Shown here in pieces: positions 1-4,402 of a DNA stretch of 5,700 nt. The notes beneath the pieces are model-generated. The model had not been told where the DNA came from. It did no database searches and saw only the letters and a program-made list of their open reading frames with translations. The stretch is from Verrucomicrobiota bacterium (GTDB lineage Bacteria; Verrucomicrobiota; Kiritimatiellia; B70-G9), in NCBI GenBank assembly GCA_003641465.1, contig QNAJ01000110.1, positions 1 to 5,700 on the forward strand, read 5' to 3'. Position 1 is the stretch's first letter; the number at the start of each line of letters is the position of its first letter. Position numbers and translations under genes: made by a program.

Positions 1-1007
1 GAATGACCGAGAAGCTGGGTACGGCGAAAATCTATCTGAAAAGAGAAGACCTCTGCCATACCGGTGTCCACAAGATCAACAACTGCCTGGGCCAGGTGCT
101 GCTGGCGCGGCGAATGGGGAAACGGCGCGTGATAGCCGAGACGGGCGCCGGCCAGCACGGCGTTGCTACGGCCACTGCGGCTGCGCTGTTTGGAATGGAG
201 TGCGTTATCTACATGGGAAAAGTGGACATGGAGCGCCAGGCACTGAACGTATTCCGCATGGAGAGACTGGGTGCCCGAGTAGTGCCGGTGACCGCCGGGC
301 AGCAGACTCTTAAGGAAGCAATCAGTGAAGCCATGCGGGACTGGGTTACGAACGTTCGTACCACCCATTATGTGCTGGGATCGGTTCTGGGCGCTCACCC
401 GTACCCTATGATCGTGCGTGACTTTCAGAGTGTCATAGGACGTGAGACGCGCCGCCAGTGCCTCCGGAAAGAAGGACGGCTGCCTGACAGCCTGGTGGCT
501 TGTGTGGGAGGGGGAAGCAACGCTATTGGTCTTTTCTATCCCTTCCTGCGGGACCGTTCGGTGGAGCTGATCGGCGTGGAAGCAGGCGGTCTGGGAATCC
601 GCAGCGGGCAACACGCTGCCAGATTTGCGGGCGGCCGGGTGGGGGTCCTGCACGGCACGCGGACCTTTGTTCTCCAGAACCGGGACGGGCAGATTGAACT
701 TACGCACTCAGTAAGCGCCGGTTTGGACTATGCGGCCGTCGGACCGGAGCACAGTCTTCTACGGGATCTCGGTCGGGCGCATTATTTCCATGTGACTGAT
801 CGCGAGGCGGTAGAAGCGGTGGATTTCCTTTGCCGGATGGAGGGCATACTGCCGGCTCTGGAGTCCGCGCATGCCATTGCTTGGGTAATCAAGAATGCCT
901 CGAGGTGGAAGCGCAACCAGGTGGTCGTGATCAATCTTTCCGGCCGGGGAGACAAGGATGTCGAACAGCTTGCCAAGTGGGAACAGCAGCATCGGCGGCG
1001 GAGGTGA
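1..1007 (+). CDS. trpB: Tryptophan synthase beta chain, 5'-truncated by window edge
   Basis: The TrpB subunit is a cytoplasmic PLP enzyme that condenses indole with serine to give tryptophan, normally in an alpha2beta2 complex with TrpA. The reading frame is open from the window edge (first full codon at 3) and the visible 334 residues lack about 60 N-terminal ones compared with the usual ~400. The ATG at 3 aligns with an internal residue, so it is not the start. Numbering from that Met, the sequence shows LKREDL, then the PLP lysine in HKINN (K24), ETGAGQHG with the catalytic Glu at 46, HPYP near 132, the phosphate-binding GGGSNA loop at 169-174, SAGLDY, and the C-terminal LSGRGDKD. The spacing from K24 to E46 equals K87 to E109 of E. 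coli TrpB. It looks like the TrpB1 type. The tail ends in four arginines. yicC starts 2 nt after the stop, and no trpA follows. Identification is very secure. Confidence 0.97.
   Translation, partial: MTEKLGTAKIYLKREDLCHTGVHKINNCLGQVLLARRMGKRRVIAETGAGQHGVATATAAALFGMECVIYMGKVDMERQALNVFRMERLGARVVPVTAGQQTLKEAISEAMRDWVTNVRTTHYVLGSVLGAHPYPMIVRDFQSVIGRETRRQCLRKEGRLPDSLVACVGGGSNAIGLFYPFLRDRSVELIGVEAGGLGIRSGQHAARFAGGRVGVLHGTRTFVLQNRDGQIELTHSVSAGLDYAAVGPEHSLLRDLGRAHYFHVTDREAVEAVDFLCRMEGILPALESAHAIAWVIKNASRWKRNQVVVINLSGRGDKDVEQLAKWEQQHRRRR
1000..1007 (+). promoter_or_regulatory. Shine-Dalgarno site of yicC, overlapping the trpB stop
   Basis: GGAGGTGA is a perfect eight-base complement of the 16S rRNA 3' end. 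It lies across the last codons and stop of trpB and ends 2 nt before the ATG at 1010. It decides the yicC start in favour of 1010 over the in-frame ATG at 1025, and it implies translational coupling between trpB and yicC. Confidence 0.8.
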
Positions 1008-1009
1008 GT

Positions 1010-1891
1010 ATGTCGGTTTGCAGCATGAGCGGACATGGTGAAGCATACGCATCAGCGGACGGCGTTGCCGCCACGGTTCATCTCCGCTCATATAATCGCC
1101 GCCATCGTGAGATCGTGGTCCGGATATCACCGGACGAATGGGGGTTTCTTGCGGCTGAGATCGAGTCTCGGATTGGCTCGGTGGTGACCCGCGGTATGGT
1201 TCACTGCAGCATTGTGGTGGACCTGCTCGGTGAGAGTGCCGGCTGTTCTATAGACATTGGCCTGGCTGAGCATTATGGGCGGTTGCTCAGGCGGCTGGCG
1301 CGGCGCCTTTCCGTCAAGGATGGCATTACCTTGAGCGATGTGATCAGACTGCCGGGGGTAGTCAGTGTCCGGCGCAGTTCTCGCATTCGCTCCAGGGTGA
1401 GACGGGTGGTGCTTTCCGCAGTGTCGGAGGCACTGGCGGGACTTGAAACTTCGCGTCGCTTTGAGGGAGAGAGACTGAAACGGCAGTTGCTGGTACTGGT
1501 GAAGAGACTTGGCGCGTACCTTTCGCGGATTGAGAAGCGGGCTCCCGGCGTGGTGGAGGAGTATCGTCGAAGGATTCAGAAACGGCTGACCGAGCTGGCC
1601 GCAGCACCTGAGAATGACCGGGAGGCGGTTAATCGGGAAGTTGTCCTGATGGCTGAGCGGTCGGATATCAGTGAGGAGCTGGTCCGGCTCCAGAGCCACC
1701 TGGAGCAGGCTGCCTGTGCGCTGGAATCAGGCGGGACTTGTGGCAGGAAGCTGGATTTCCTGGCACAGGAAATGATGAGGGAAATCAACACCCTCAGCGC
1801 CAAGGCGCGGGATCTGAAAATCAGCAATCTGGCGATGGATTTCCGGCTGGATCTCGAGAAATTCCGCGAGCAGGTCCAGAACCTGCAATGA
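1010..1891 (+). CDS. yicC: YicC/YloC-family endoribonuclease
   Basis: This is a 293-residue protein, the usual length for the YicC/YloC family, whose E. coli member has been described as an endoribonuclease acting in RNA turnover. The N-terminal region (about residues 1-150) opens with an SMSGHG element equivalent to the family's SMTGFG start, followed by LRSYNRRHREIVVRI and a TRGMVHCSI segment, matching the YicC-like N-terminal domain. The middle is helical and charged, probably coiled-coil-like. The C-terminal DUF1732 signature is clear at about 247-293: KLDFLAQEMMREINTL, then SNLAMDF, ending REQVQNL. The ATG at 1010 is chosen because of the excellent ribosome site just upstream and because it places the SMSGHG motif at residues 5-10, where the family has it. 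The stop overlaps the gmk start (ATGA). The conserved yicC-gmk pairing supports the call; the biological substrate here is unknown. Confidence 0.93.
   Translation: MSVCSMSGHGEAYASADGVAATVHLRSYNRRHREIVVRISPDEWGFLAAEIESRIGSVVTRGMVHCSIVVDLLGESAGCSIDIGLAEHYGRLLRRLARRLSVKDGITLSDVIRLPGVVSVRRSSRIRSRVRRVVLSAVSEALAGLETSRRFEGERLKRQLLVLVKRLGAYLSRIEKRAPGVVEEYRRRIQKRLTELAAAPENDREAVNREVVLMAERSDISEELVRLQSHLEQAACALESGGTCGRKLDFLAQEMMREINTLSAKARDLKISNLAMDFRLDLEKFREQVQNLQ
1870..1886 (+). promoter_or_regulatory. Hairpin immediately before the gmk start codon
   Basis: GCAGGT (1870-1875) and ACCTGC (1881-1886) are exact reverse complements around a 5-nt loop, ending one base before the gmk ATG at 1888. The only Shine-Dalgarno-like bases for gmk (AGGT, 1872-1875) are inside the stem. 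Inference: ribosomes finishing yicC would open the hairpin and allow gmk initiation. A six-base repeat can arise by chance, so confidence is moderate. Confidence 0.4.
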
Positions 1892-2511
1892 GAATACAAC
1901 CACCAAGAAGGCCGCTGCTGCTCGTGATTTCGGCGCCCTCCGGTGCGGGTAAAACCACCCTCTGCCGCCGGTTGTTGGAGGAATTTGAGTGGATCCGTTA
2001 TTCAGTTTCATGCACTACCAGGCCCCCTCGCGGCCGGGAGCAGTCCGGAAGGGACTACGTCTTTCTCGGCGAGGAGGAGTTTCAGCGCATGGCGCAGCGG
2101 GGTGAATTTCTGGAATATGCACGTGTGCTGGGCTACTGGTACGGTACTCCGCGCGACCCGGTGGTGAAAGCTTTGAAGTCCGGGTACGATGTATTGATGG
2201 ACATAGACGTCCAGGGCGCTTCCACGATTCGTTCAATGGTGCAGTCGTTACCTGCCGGCGATCCCCTGCGCGAAGGGTTCGTCGACATATTCATCGCGCC
2301 GCCCTCGCTGGAGGAATTACGCCGGCGGCTGTTGCATCGGAGGGAGGACAGTTCTGATACCATCGAGTTCAGATTAAGACAGGCGGAGAAGGAACTGGAA
2401 CACTGGCGGGAATATCGGTACCTCCTGGTGAACGATGACATTGAGCGGGCATACGATGTGTTCCGTTCAATTGTGCTTGCTGAACACCATCGTATCAACC
2501 CGTGTCGTTGA
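1888..2511 (+). CDS. gmk: Guanylate kinase
   Basis: Gmk transfers phosphate from ATP to GMP or dGMP to make (d)GDP, an essential cytoplasmic step of purine nucleotide supply. The 207-residue protein has the P-loop APSGAGKT at 16-23, the exact guanylate-kinase signature at 43-59 (TTR, R48, E51, G54, Y57, F59), the GMP-binding EYARV-YGT region at 76-87, DIDVQGA at 105-111, PPS at 138-140, and the C-terminal VNDD found in the family. Between the IR of DIDVQGASTIR and the FIAPPS strand there are about ten residues more than in E. coli Gmk (roughly 118-130); this looks like a lineage-specific loop. The ATG lies in an ATGA overlap with yicC, and no good independent Shine-Dalgarno site is visible, so translation is probably coupled. 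rpoZ, a frequent downstream neighbour of gmk, is not present. Confidence 0.97.
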   Translation: MRIQPPRRPLLLVISAPSGAGKTTLCRRLLEEFEWIRYSVSCTTRPPRGREQSGRDYVFLGEEEFQRMAQRGEFLEYARVLGYWYGTPRDPVVKALKSGYDVLMDIDVQGASTIRSMVQSLPAGDPLREGFVDIFIAPPSLEELRRRLLHRREDSSDTIEFRLRQAEKELEHWREYRYLLVNDDIERAYDVFRSIVLAEHHRINPCR

Positions 2512-2560
2512 GGATATCAGATGACTTTTATCCGTCCGGTGAGGGGCTGGACACGGGTTG
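2496..2560. repeat. 11-bp perfect inverted repeat spanning the gmk stop
   Basis: CAACCCGTGTC (2496-2506) is repeated as its exact reverse complement at 2550-2560, with 43 bases between. The left arm is inside the last gmk codons and the stop codon is in the loop. No T-tract follows the right arm, so it is not a canonical intrinsic terminator. It may protect the 3' end of the trpB-yicC-gmk transcript or be part of a larger structure with the two dyads that abut it. Confidence 0.6.
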
Positions 2561-2576
2561 CCTACATTTGTAGGCA
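2559..2576. repeat. Perfect 8-bp dyad TGCCTACA-TT-TGTAGGCA
   Basis: The arms 2559-2566 and 2569-2576 are exact reverse complements separated by TT. As RNA it would fold as 7 bp with a 4-nt loop; as DNA it looks like an operator for a dimeric repressor. The core TACA-N2-TGTA fits the published CopY/BlaI/MecI-type operator pattern, but no such regulator gene is in the window. It shares two bases with the inverted repeat upstream and touches the next dyad. Confidence 0.5.
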
Positions 2577-2597
2577 CCGGAAAAAATTCTTTTCCGG
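2577..2597. repeat. Perfect 8-bp dyad CCGGAAAA-N5-TTTTCCGG
   Basis: The arms 2577-2584 and 2590-2597 are exact reverse complements around AATTC, starting at the base after the previous dyad. The sequence following (CTCTCTTATTTC) is pyrimidine-rich but has no proper T-run. It could act as a weak or processing-type 3' end for the gmk operon, or as a protein site next to the promoter proposed downstream. Confidence 0.45.
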
Positions 2598-2611
2598 CTC
2601 TCTTATTTCAA

Positions 2612-2640
2612 TTGTGACACGCTGGGTGCGCTGATATTTT
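2612..2640 (+). promoter_or_regulatory. Possible promoter for the Lys/Ala micro-gene
   Basis: TTGTGA (2612-2617) and TATTTT (2635-2640) are separated by 17 bp and resemble sigma-70-type -35 and -10 boxes with a few mismatches each. The surrounding stretch (about 2580-2645) is the most AT-rich part of the gap. A start near 2647 would give a leader of about 120 nt before the micro-gene. This rests on box similarity only. Confidence 0.35.
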
Positions 2641-2685
2641 TTAGTCGAGTGTACGATGGTGATCTTTACAGCGGCGAATGTTCAT

Positions 2686-2744
2686 GGCAGTTGTCGGACT
2701 GCAGCAGTAGGCAGTCCACCAATCCCACCGACCATGGAGGTCGG
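2686..2744 (+). promoter_or_regulatory. Structured leader with alternative pairing
   Basis: Two clean hairpins precede the micro-gene: GGACTGC/GCAGTCC (2696-2702 with 2711-2717) and CCGACC/GGTCGG (2728-2733 with 2739-2744, loop ATGGA). The segment ACTGC (2698-2702) can instead pair with GCAGT at 2687-2691, because GGCAGT occurs twice (2686-2691 and 2710-2715). The loop of that alternative hairpin contains GTCGG, complementary to CCGAC at 2728-2732. This allows mutually exclusive folds close to the ribosome site. It matches no riboswitch class I recognise, and its function is unknown. Confidence 0.35.
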
Positions 2745-2767
2745 GATAAGGAAGGGGGGAAGAAGCC

Positions 2768-2860
2768 ATGGCAGTAAAGAAGAAAGCCGCAAAGAAGAAG
2801 GCGGCCCCCAAGAAGAAGAAGGCCGCCAAGAAGAAGGCCGCAAAGAAGGCCAAGAAGTAA
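2768..2860 (+). CDS. Lys/Ala-rich 30-residue histone-H1-tail-like peptide
   Basis: A 30-codon gene encoding a peptide of 17 Lys and 10 Ala, plus one each of Met, Val and Pro. It is built from KKKAA units with the single proline at residue 14, and has no acidic or aromatic residues. The start is well defined: an in-frame stop lies at 2747-2749, no other start codon follows it, and a G-rich ribosome site (GGGGGG, 2754-2759) is 8 nt before the ATG. Composition and repeat pattern resemble the C-terminal tails of bacterial H1-like proteins (Chlamydia Hc1/Hc2, Bordetella BpH1, AlgP) and the mycobacterial HupB tail, which bind DNA or RNA. Here the tail stands alone, without a globular domain. Its own promoter-like site, leader and strong terminator suggest a real, separately expressed gene. 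By inference it is nucleic-acid binding or compacting; a decayed remnant of a longer gene is the alternative. Same-region reading frames on either strand are repeat artefacts. Confidence 0.7.
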   Translation: MAVKKKAAKKKAAPKKKKAAKKKAAKKAKK

Positions 2861-2869
2861 CATAGACCA

Positions 2870-2885
2870 GCCCTGGCAACAGGGC
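2870..2885 (+). other. Hairpin with GNRA tetraloop after the micro-gene
   Basis: GCCCTG (2870-2875), loop GCAA (2876-2879) and CAGGGC (2880-2885) form a 6-bp stem closed by a GNRA tetraloop, nine bases after the micro-gene stop and 17 before the terminator stem. No T-run follows. It may stabilise the short mRNA's 3' end. Confidence 0.45.
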
Positions 2886-2902
2886 AAGACGAAATTGGCC
2901 TG

Positions 2903-2944
2903 AGTGGCGGCGCCAGCGAAAGTGAGGCGCCGCCGCTTTTTTTT
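2903..2944 (+). terminator. Strong intrinsic terminator
   Basis: The stem AGTGGCGGCGCC (2903-2914) pairs with GGCGCCGCCGCTT (2926-2938) through 12 bp, with one G-T wobble and a perfect GC-rich core of 9 bp. The loop is 11 nt and a run of eight T follows (2937-2944). It ends the micro-gene transcript and insulates nrdR. There is no A-run on the other side, so it appears one-directional. Confidence 0.92.
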
Positions 2945-2954
2945 ACAGTGCAAT

Positions 2955-2974
2955 CGCTACAACAATTTGTAGCG
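2955..2974. repeat. Perfect 8-bp dyad upstream of nrdR
   Basis: CGCTACAA (2955-2962) and TTGTAGCG (2967-2974) are exact reverse complements around CAAT. Its core CTACA...TGTAG resembles the dyad at 2559-2576. It is placed as an operator would be, upstream of nrdR, but could also be a hairpin in read-through RNA. Confidence 0.45.
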
Positions 2975-2990
2975 CACCTTCGGCTTGACT

Positions 2991-3006
2991 ATACCATATA
3001 TTGTTA
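2991..3006 (+). promoter_or_regulatory. NrdR-box-like site before nrdR
   Basis: The 16-mer with core CCATATATTG (2994-3003) matches the published NrdR-box pattern (acaCwATATaTwGtgt) at 9 of 10 core positions and about 12 of 16 overall. It contains TATATT, a possible -10 element, though no good -35 sits at the right distance; the nearest TTGACT (2985-2990) is too close. The dyad 34 bp upstream gives a weaker partial match in the same phase of reading. By inference nrdR may repress its own transcription. NrdR boxes usually come in pairs 31-32 bp apart centre to centre, so the fit is imperfect. Confidence 0.35.
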
Positions 3007-3061
3007 GCATCCTTGAGATGTAACCGCGGTCGGGTGCCGCAAGACAAGCCGGAGGATTGAG

Positions 3062-3517
3062 GTGCGCTGTCCGAAATGCGGTGAAAGCCGCGACCGGGTG
3101 GTCGATAGTCGTTCGGTGAGGGACGGGACGGCGATCCGGCGCCGCCGTATCTGTCTTTCCTGCGGTCACCGCTTCACCACCTACGAAGAGGTCGTTCGGG
3201 CGTCGTTGCGAGTTATCAAAAGGGACGGGCGGCACGAAGAACTCAGCCGCCAGAAACTGGTACGCGGGATCCAGCGGGCGTGCGAGAAGCGGCCGGTCAG
3301 TATGGAAGATATTGAGCGACTGGTGGACTCGGTTATCAGCGAGCTGGAAAGTGAATACGAACGGGAGGTTCCCAGCACGGTGATCGGCAAGAAGGTGATG
3401 GAACGGCTGGAAGACCTCGACGAGGTGGCCTACGTGCGTTTTGCCTCTGTGTATCGGCGTTTCCGGGACGTAAGCCAGTTCCTGAGCGAGGTTGAAGACC
3501 TGATTGGACGAGAATGA
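3062..3517 (+). CDS. nrdR: Transcriptional repressor NrdR
   Basis: NrdR binds ATP/dATP and represses ribonucleotide reductase operons, linking dNTP level to dNTP synthesis. The 151-residue protein has the family's length and layout. A zinc ribbon holds C3, C6, C31 and C34, with the characteristic VDSR and IRRRRICLSCGHRFTTYE block; an ATP-cone domain follows at about 49-139 (VIKRDGR, AYVRFASVYRRFRD). The start is GTG at 3062, because GGAGG (3051-3055) lies 6 nt upstream and this puts the first cysteine at residue 3, as in the family. The stop overlaps the start of the next gene (ATGA), so the two are co-translated. An NrdR-box-like sequence upstream suggests autoregulation. No reductase gene is in the window. 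Identification is secure. Confidence 0.97.
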   Translation: MRCPKCGESRDRVVDSRSVRDGTAIRRRRICLSCGHRFTTYEEVVRASLRVIKRDGRHEELSRQKLVRGIQRACEKRPVSMEDIERLVDSVISELESEYEREVPSTVIGKKVMERLEDLDEVAYVRFASVYRRFRDVSQFLSEVEDLIGRE

Positions 3518-4179
3518 TATATTTCGCCTCAAAGCAGCCCGGAGCGGTAAGATTCGCCGCTGCCGCGGCGGTCTGGCCGGAGGTCCGCCAGGGTGACGAG
3601 CACCTGATCGAGGCTGCTCTGGATGCAGCGCGACTTTTTCAGCACAGCGCGGACCGGACAGGCTACGTGCGTCCCAGCCCTCCTGCCGTCCTGGTGGACG
3701 CGTTGGTTCTGTTCAAATCCGGGTGGAGAAATCTGGCCCTGAGACTTCTGGAACAGCATGAAGGAATAAATCGCCTGATGGGAGAGTACCTGTTTGCTGC
3801 GTCTACGGTCGAGAGTGCGTGGAAATACCAGCTCTGTCGCGCCGGGATCGTGCGAATTGCCGAAAGTCCGGTCTGGGGTGTGGTCACAACAGTAGATCTC
3901 ACCCGGATCGGCGGTGGAGAGCACGCCCTGGACATGACACTCAAGCAGATCTTCCGCAGGATCATAGAGTCGCAATCGGATTTCTGGGGACGTAGGAGTG
4001 GTCGGGGAGCCTTACGGCTGGTACTGGCGGATGGAAGCAGGGGGCGGCGTGCTCGATGGAGGAGATGTCGGAGACGAGGTCGGCGAAATATCGAGTGGAG
4101 GCGTTTTGCACAGTGGTGTCTCGAACGCTTGGCCGCCCGTGAAGGATGGCGTGAAGTCCCCGTGGTCCTGGACAATTAG
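3514..4179 (+). CDS. Unrecognised protein coupled to nrdR, Arg-rich C-terminal part
   Basis: I do not recognise this 221-residue protein. The ATG overlaps the nrdR stop by four bases, so translation is probably coupled. Residues 1-155 look like a normal soluble, mostly helical domain: an alanine-rich helix at 14-20, an amphipathic stretch at 56-90, and VWGVVTTVDLTRIGGGEHALD at 120-140 in a likely strand-turn arrangement. No signal peptide or membrane segment is evident. Residues 160-197 contain 17 arginines in 38 positions, then the chain ends in a Trp-rich helix (WRRFAQWCLERLAAREGWRE) and VPVVLDN. The Arg-rich part could be an RNA/DNA-binding segment. However, codon choice there is poorer (many AGG, AGA, CGA) than in the other forward frame, which is open from before 3998 to 4270, so a sequencing frameshift near 3985 is possible. 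Placement beside nrdR suggests, but does not show, a link to nucleotide metabolism or DNA. Confidence 0.72.
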   Translation: MIYFASKQPGAVRFAAAAAVWPEVRQGDEHLIEAALDAARLFQHSADRTGYVRPSPPAVLVDALVLFKSGWRNLALRLLEQHEGINRLMGEYLFAASTVESAWKYQLCRAGIVRIAESPVWGVVTTVDLTRIGGGEHALDMTLKQIFRRIIESQSDFWGRRSGRGALRLVLADGSRGRRARWRRCRRRGRRNIEWRRFAQWCLERLAAREGWREVPVVLDN

Positions 4180-4249
4180 CCGAGCAGCCGCAGGGGGAGG
4201 ACGCCGAGAGCAAGGAGCGCTCCCAGGGTGTCAGGGCATGGCTGGTGGG

Positions 4250-4279
4250 TTGAAAATCTCCTTCGCTTGAGTGAATATA
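4250..4279 (+). promoter_or_regulatory. Promoter of tRNA-Arg (and perhaps mtaB)
   Basis: TTGAAA (4250-4255) and GAATAT (4273-4278) are 17 bp apart, close to sigma-70 consensus boxes. The expected start is near 4285, a few bases before the mature tRNA 5' end at 4292. The bases between the -10 box and that start (GGCGCGG) are GC-rich, like the discriminator of stringently controlled stable-RNA promoters in E. coli. It lies in the non-coding gap after the preceding gene. Confidence 0.6.
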
Positions 4280-4291
4280 GGCGCGGGCTGT

Positions 4292-4368
4292 ACCCCGGTA
4301 GCTCAGCAGGACAGAGCATCGGATTCCTAATCCGAGGGTCGCGCGTTCGAATCGCGCCCGGGGTACCA
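4292..4368 (+). tRNA. tRNA-Arg (anticodon CCT), CCA encoded
   Basis: All arms fold without mismatch: acceptor ACCCCGG (4292-4298) with CCGGGGT (4358-4364); D stem GCTC/GAGC (4301-4304, 4314-4317); anticodon stem TCGGA/TCCGA (4319-4323, 4331-4335); T stem GCGCG/CGCGC (4341-4345, 4353-4357) with loop TTCGAAT. The discriminator is A (4365) and CCA is encoded at 4366-4368. The anticodon loop TTCCTAA places CCT at 4326-4328, reading codon AGG as arginine. U36 followed by A37 puts it among the tRNAs expected to carry t6A37. It has a short 5-nt variable region (GGGTC). No split, intron or damage is seen. Confidence 0.97.
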
Positions 4369-4372
4369 TCAT

Positions 4373-4384
4373 CCTCCCGGGAGG
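4373..4384. repeat. 12-bp palindrome CCTCCCGGGAGG between tRNA and mtaB
   Basis: A perfect 12-bp palindrome starts 4 nt after the tRNA CCA. As RNA it would form only a 4-bp stem with a CCGG loop, and no T-run follows, so it is not a convincing terminator. It includes the only GGAG-type sequence upstream of mtaB, but that lies about 17 nt from the start codon, too far for normal use. Confidence 0.5.
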
Positions 4385-4402
4385 GCGGTTATTCCGGTAT
4401 GC

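Noticed and set aside
830..1009. 60-codon upstream extension of yicC
   Set aside because: It lies inside trpB in another frame, whereas the ATG at 1010 has a perfect Shine-Dalgarno site and the family's N-terminal motif.
1738..1887. Upstream extension of gmk inside yicC
   Set aside because: The family begins shortly before the P-loop, and the ATG at 1888 gives normal length and an ATGA overlap.
2641..2853. Minus-strand frame with a Phe/Ala/Leu-rich, membrane-like sequence
   Set aside because: It is the reverse complement of the Lys/Ala repeat; the hydrophobic pattern follows from AAG/GCC repeats, and no ribosome site supports it.
2768..2860. AAG/GCC repetition as a CRISPR or tandem DNA repeat
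   Set aside because: The units are short, coding and irregular, with no spacers; the repetition is explained by the KKKAA protein pattern.
2656..2865. 69-codon + frame with a Glu/Lys/Gly-rich end
   Set aside because: It overlaps the micro-gene in another frame, has no ribosome site, runs through both leader hairpins, and its repeats mirror the KKKAA codons.
2870..2885. GNRA hairpin as an independent terminator
   Set aside because: It is followed by an A-rich rather than T-rich stretch; the real terminator is at 2903-2944.
3529..3975. Long minus-strand frame opposite the unknown gene
   Set aside because: It has no family resemblance and no start signal; its length is expected in GC-rich DNA opposite a coding frame.
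4214..4223. GGAGCGCTCC palindrome before the tRNA promoter as a terminator
   Set aside because: It would give only a 3-bp stem around GCGC and no T-run follows.
4292..4368. tRNA as an integration site of a mobile element
   Set aside because: No integrase gene, no second copy of the tRNA 3' end and no composition change are visible in the window.
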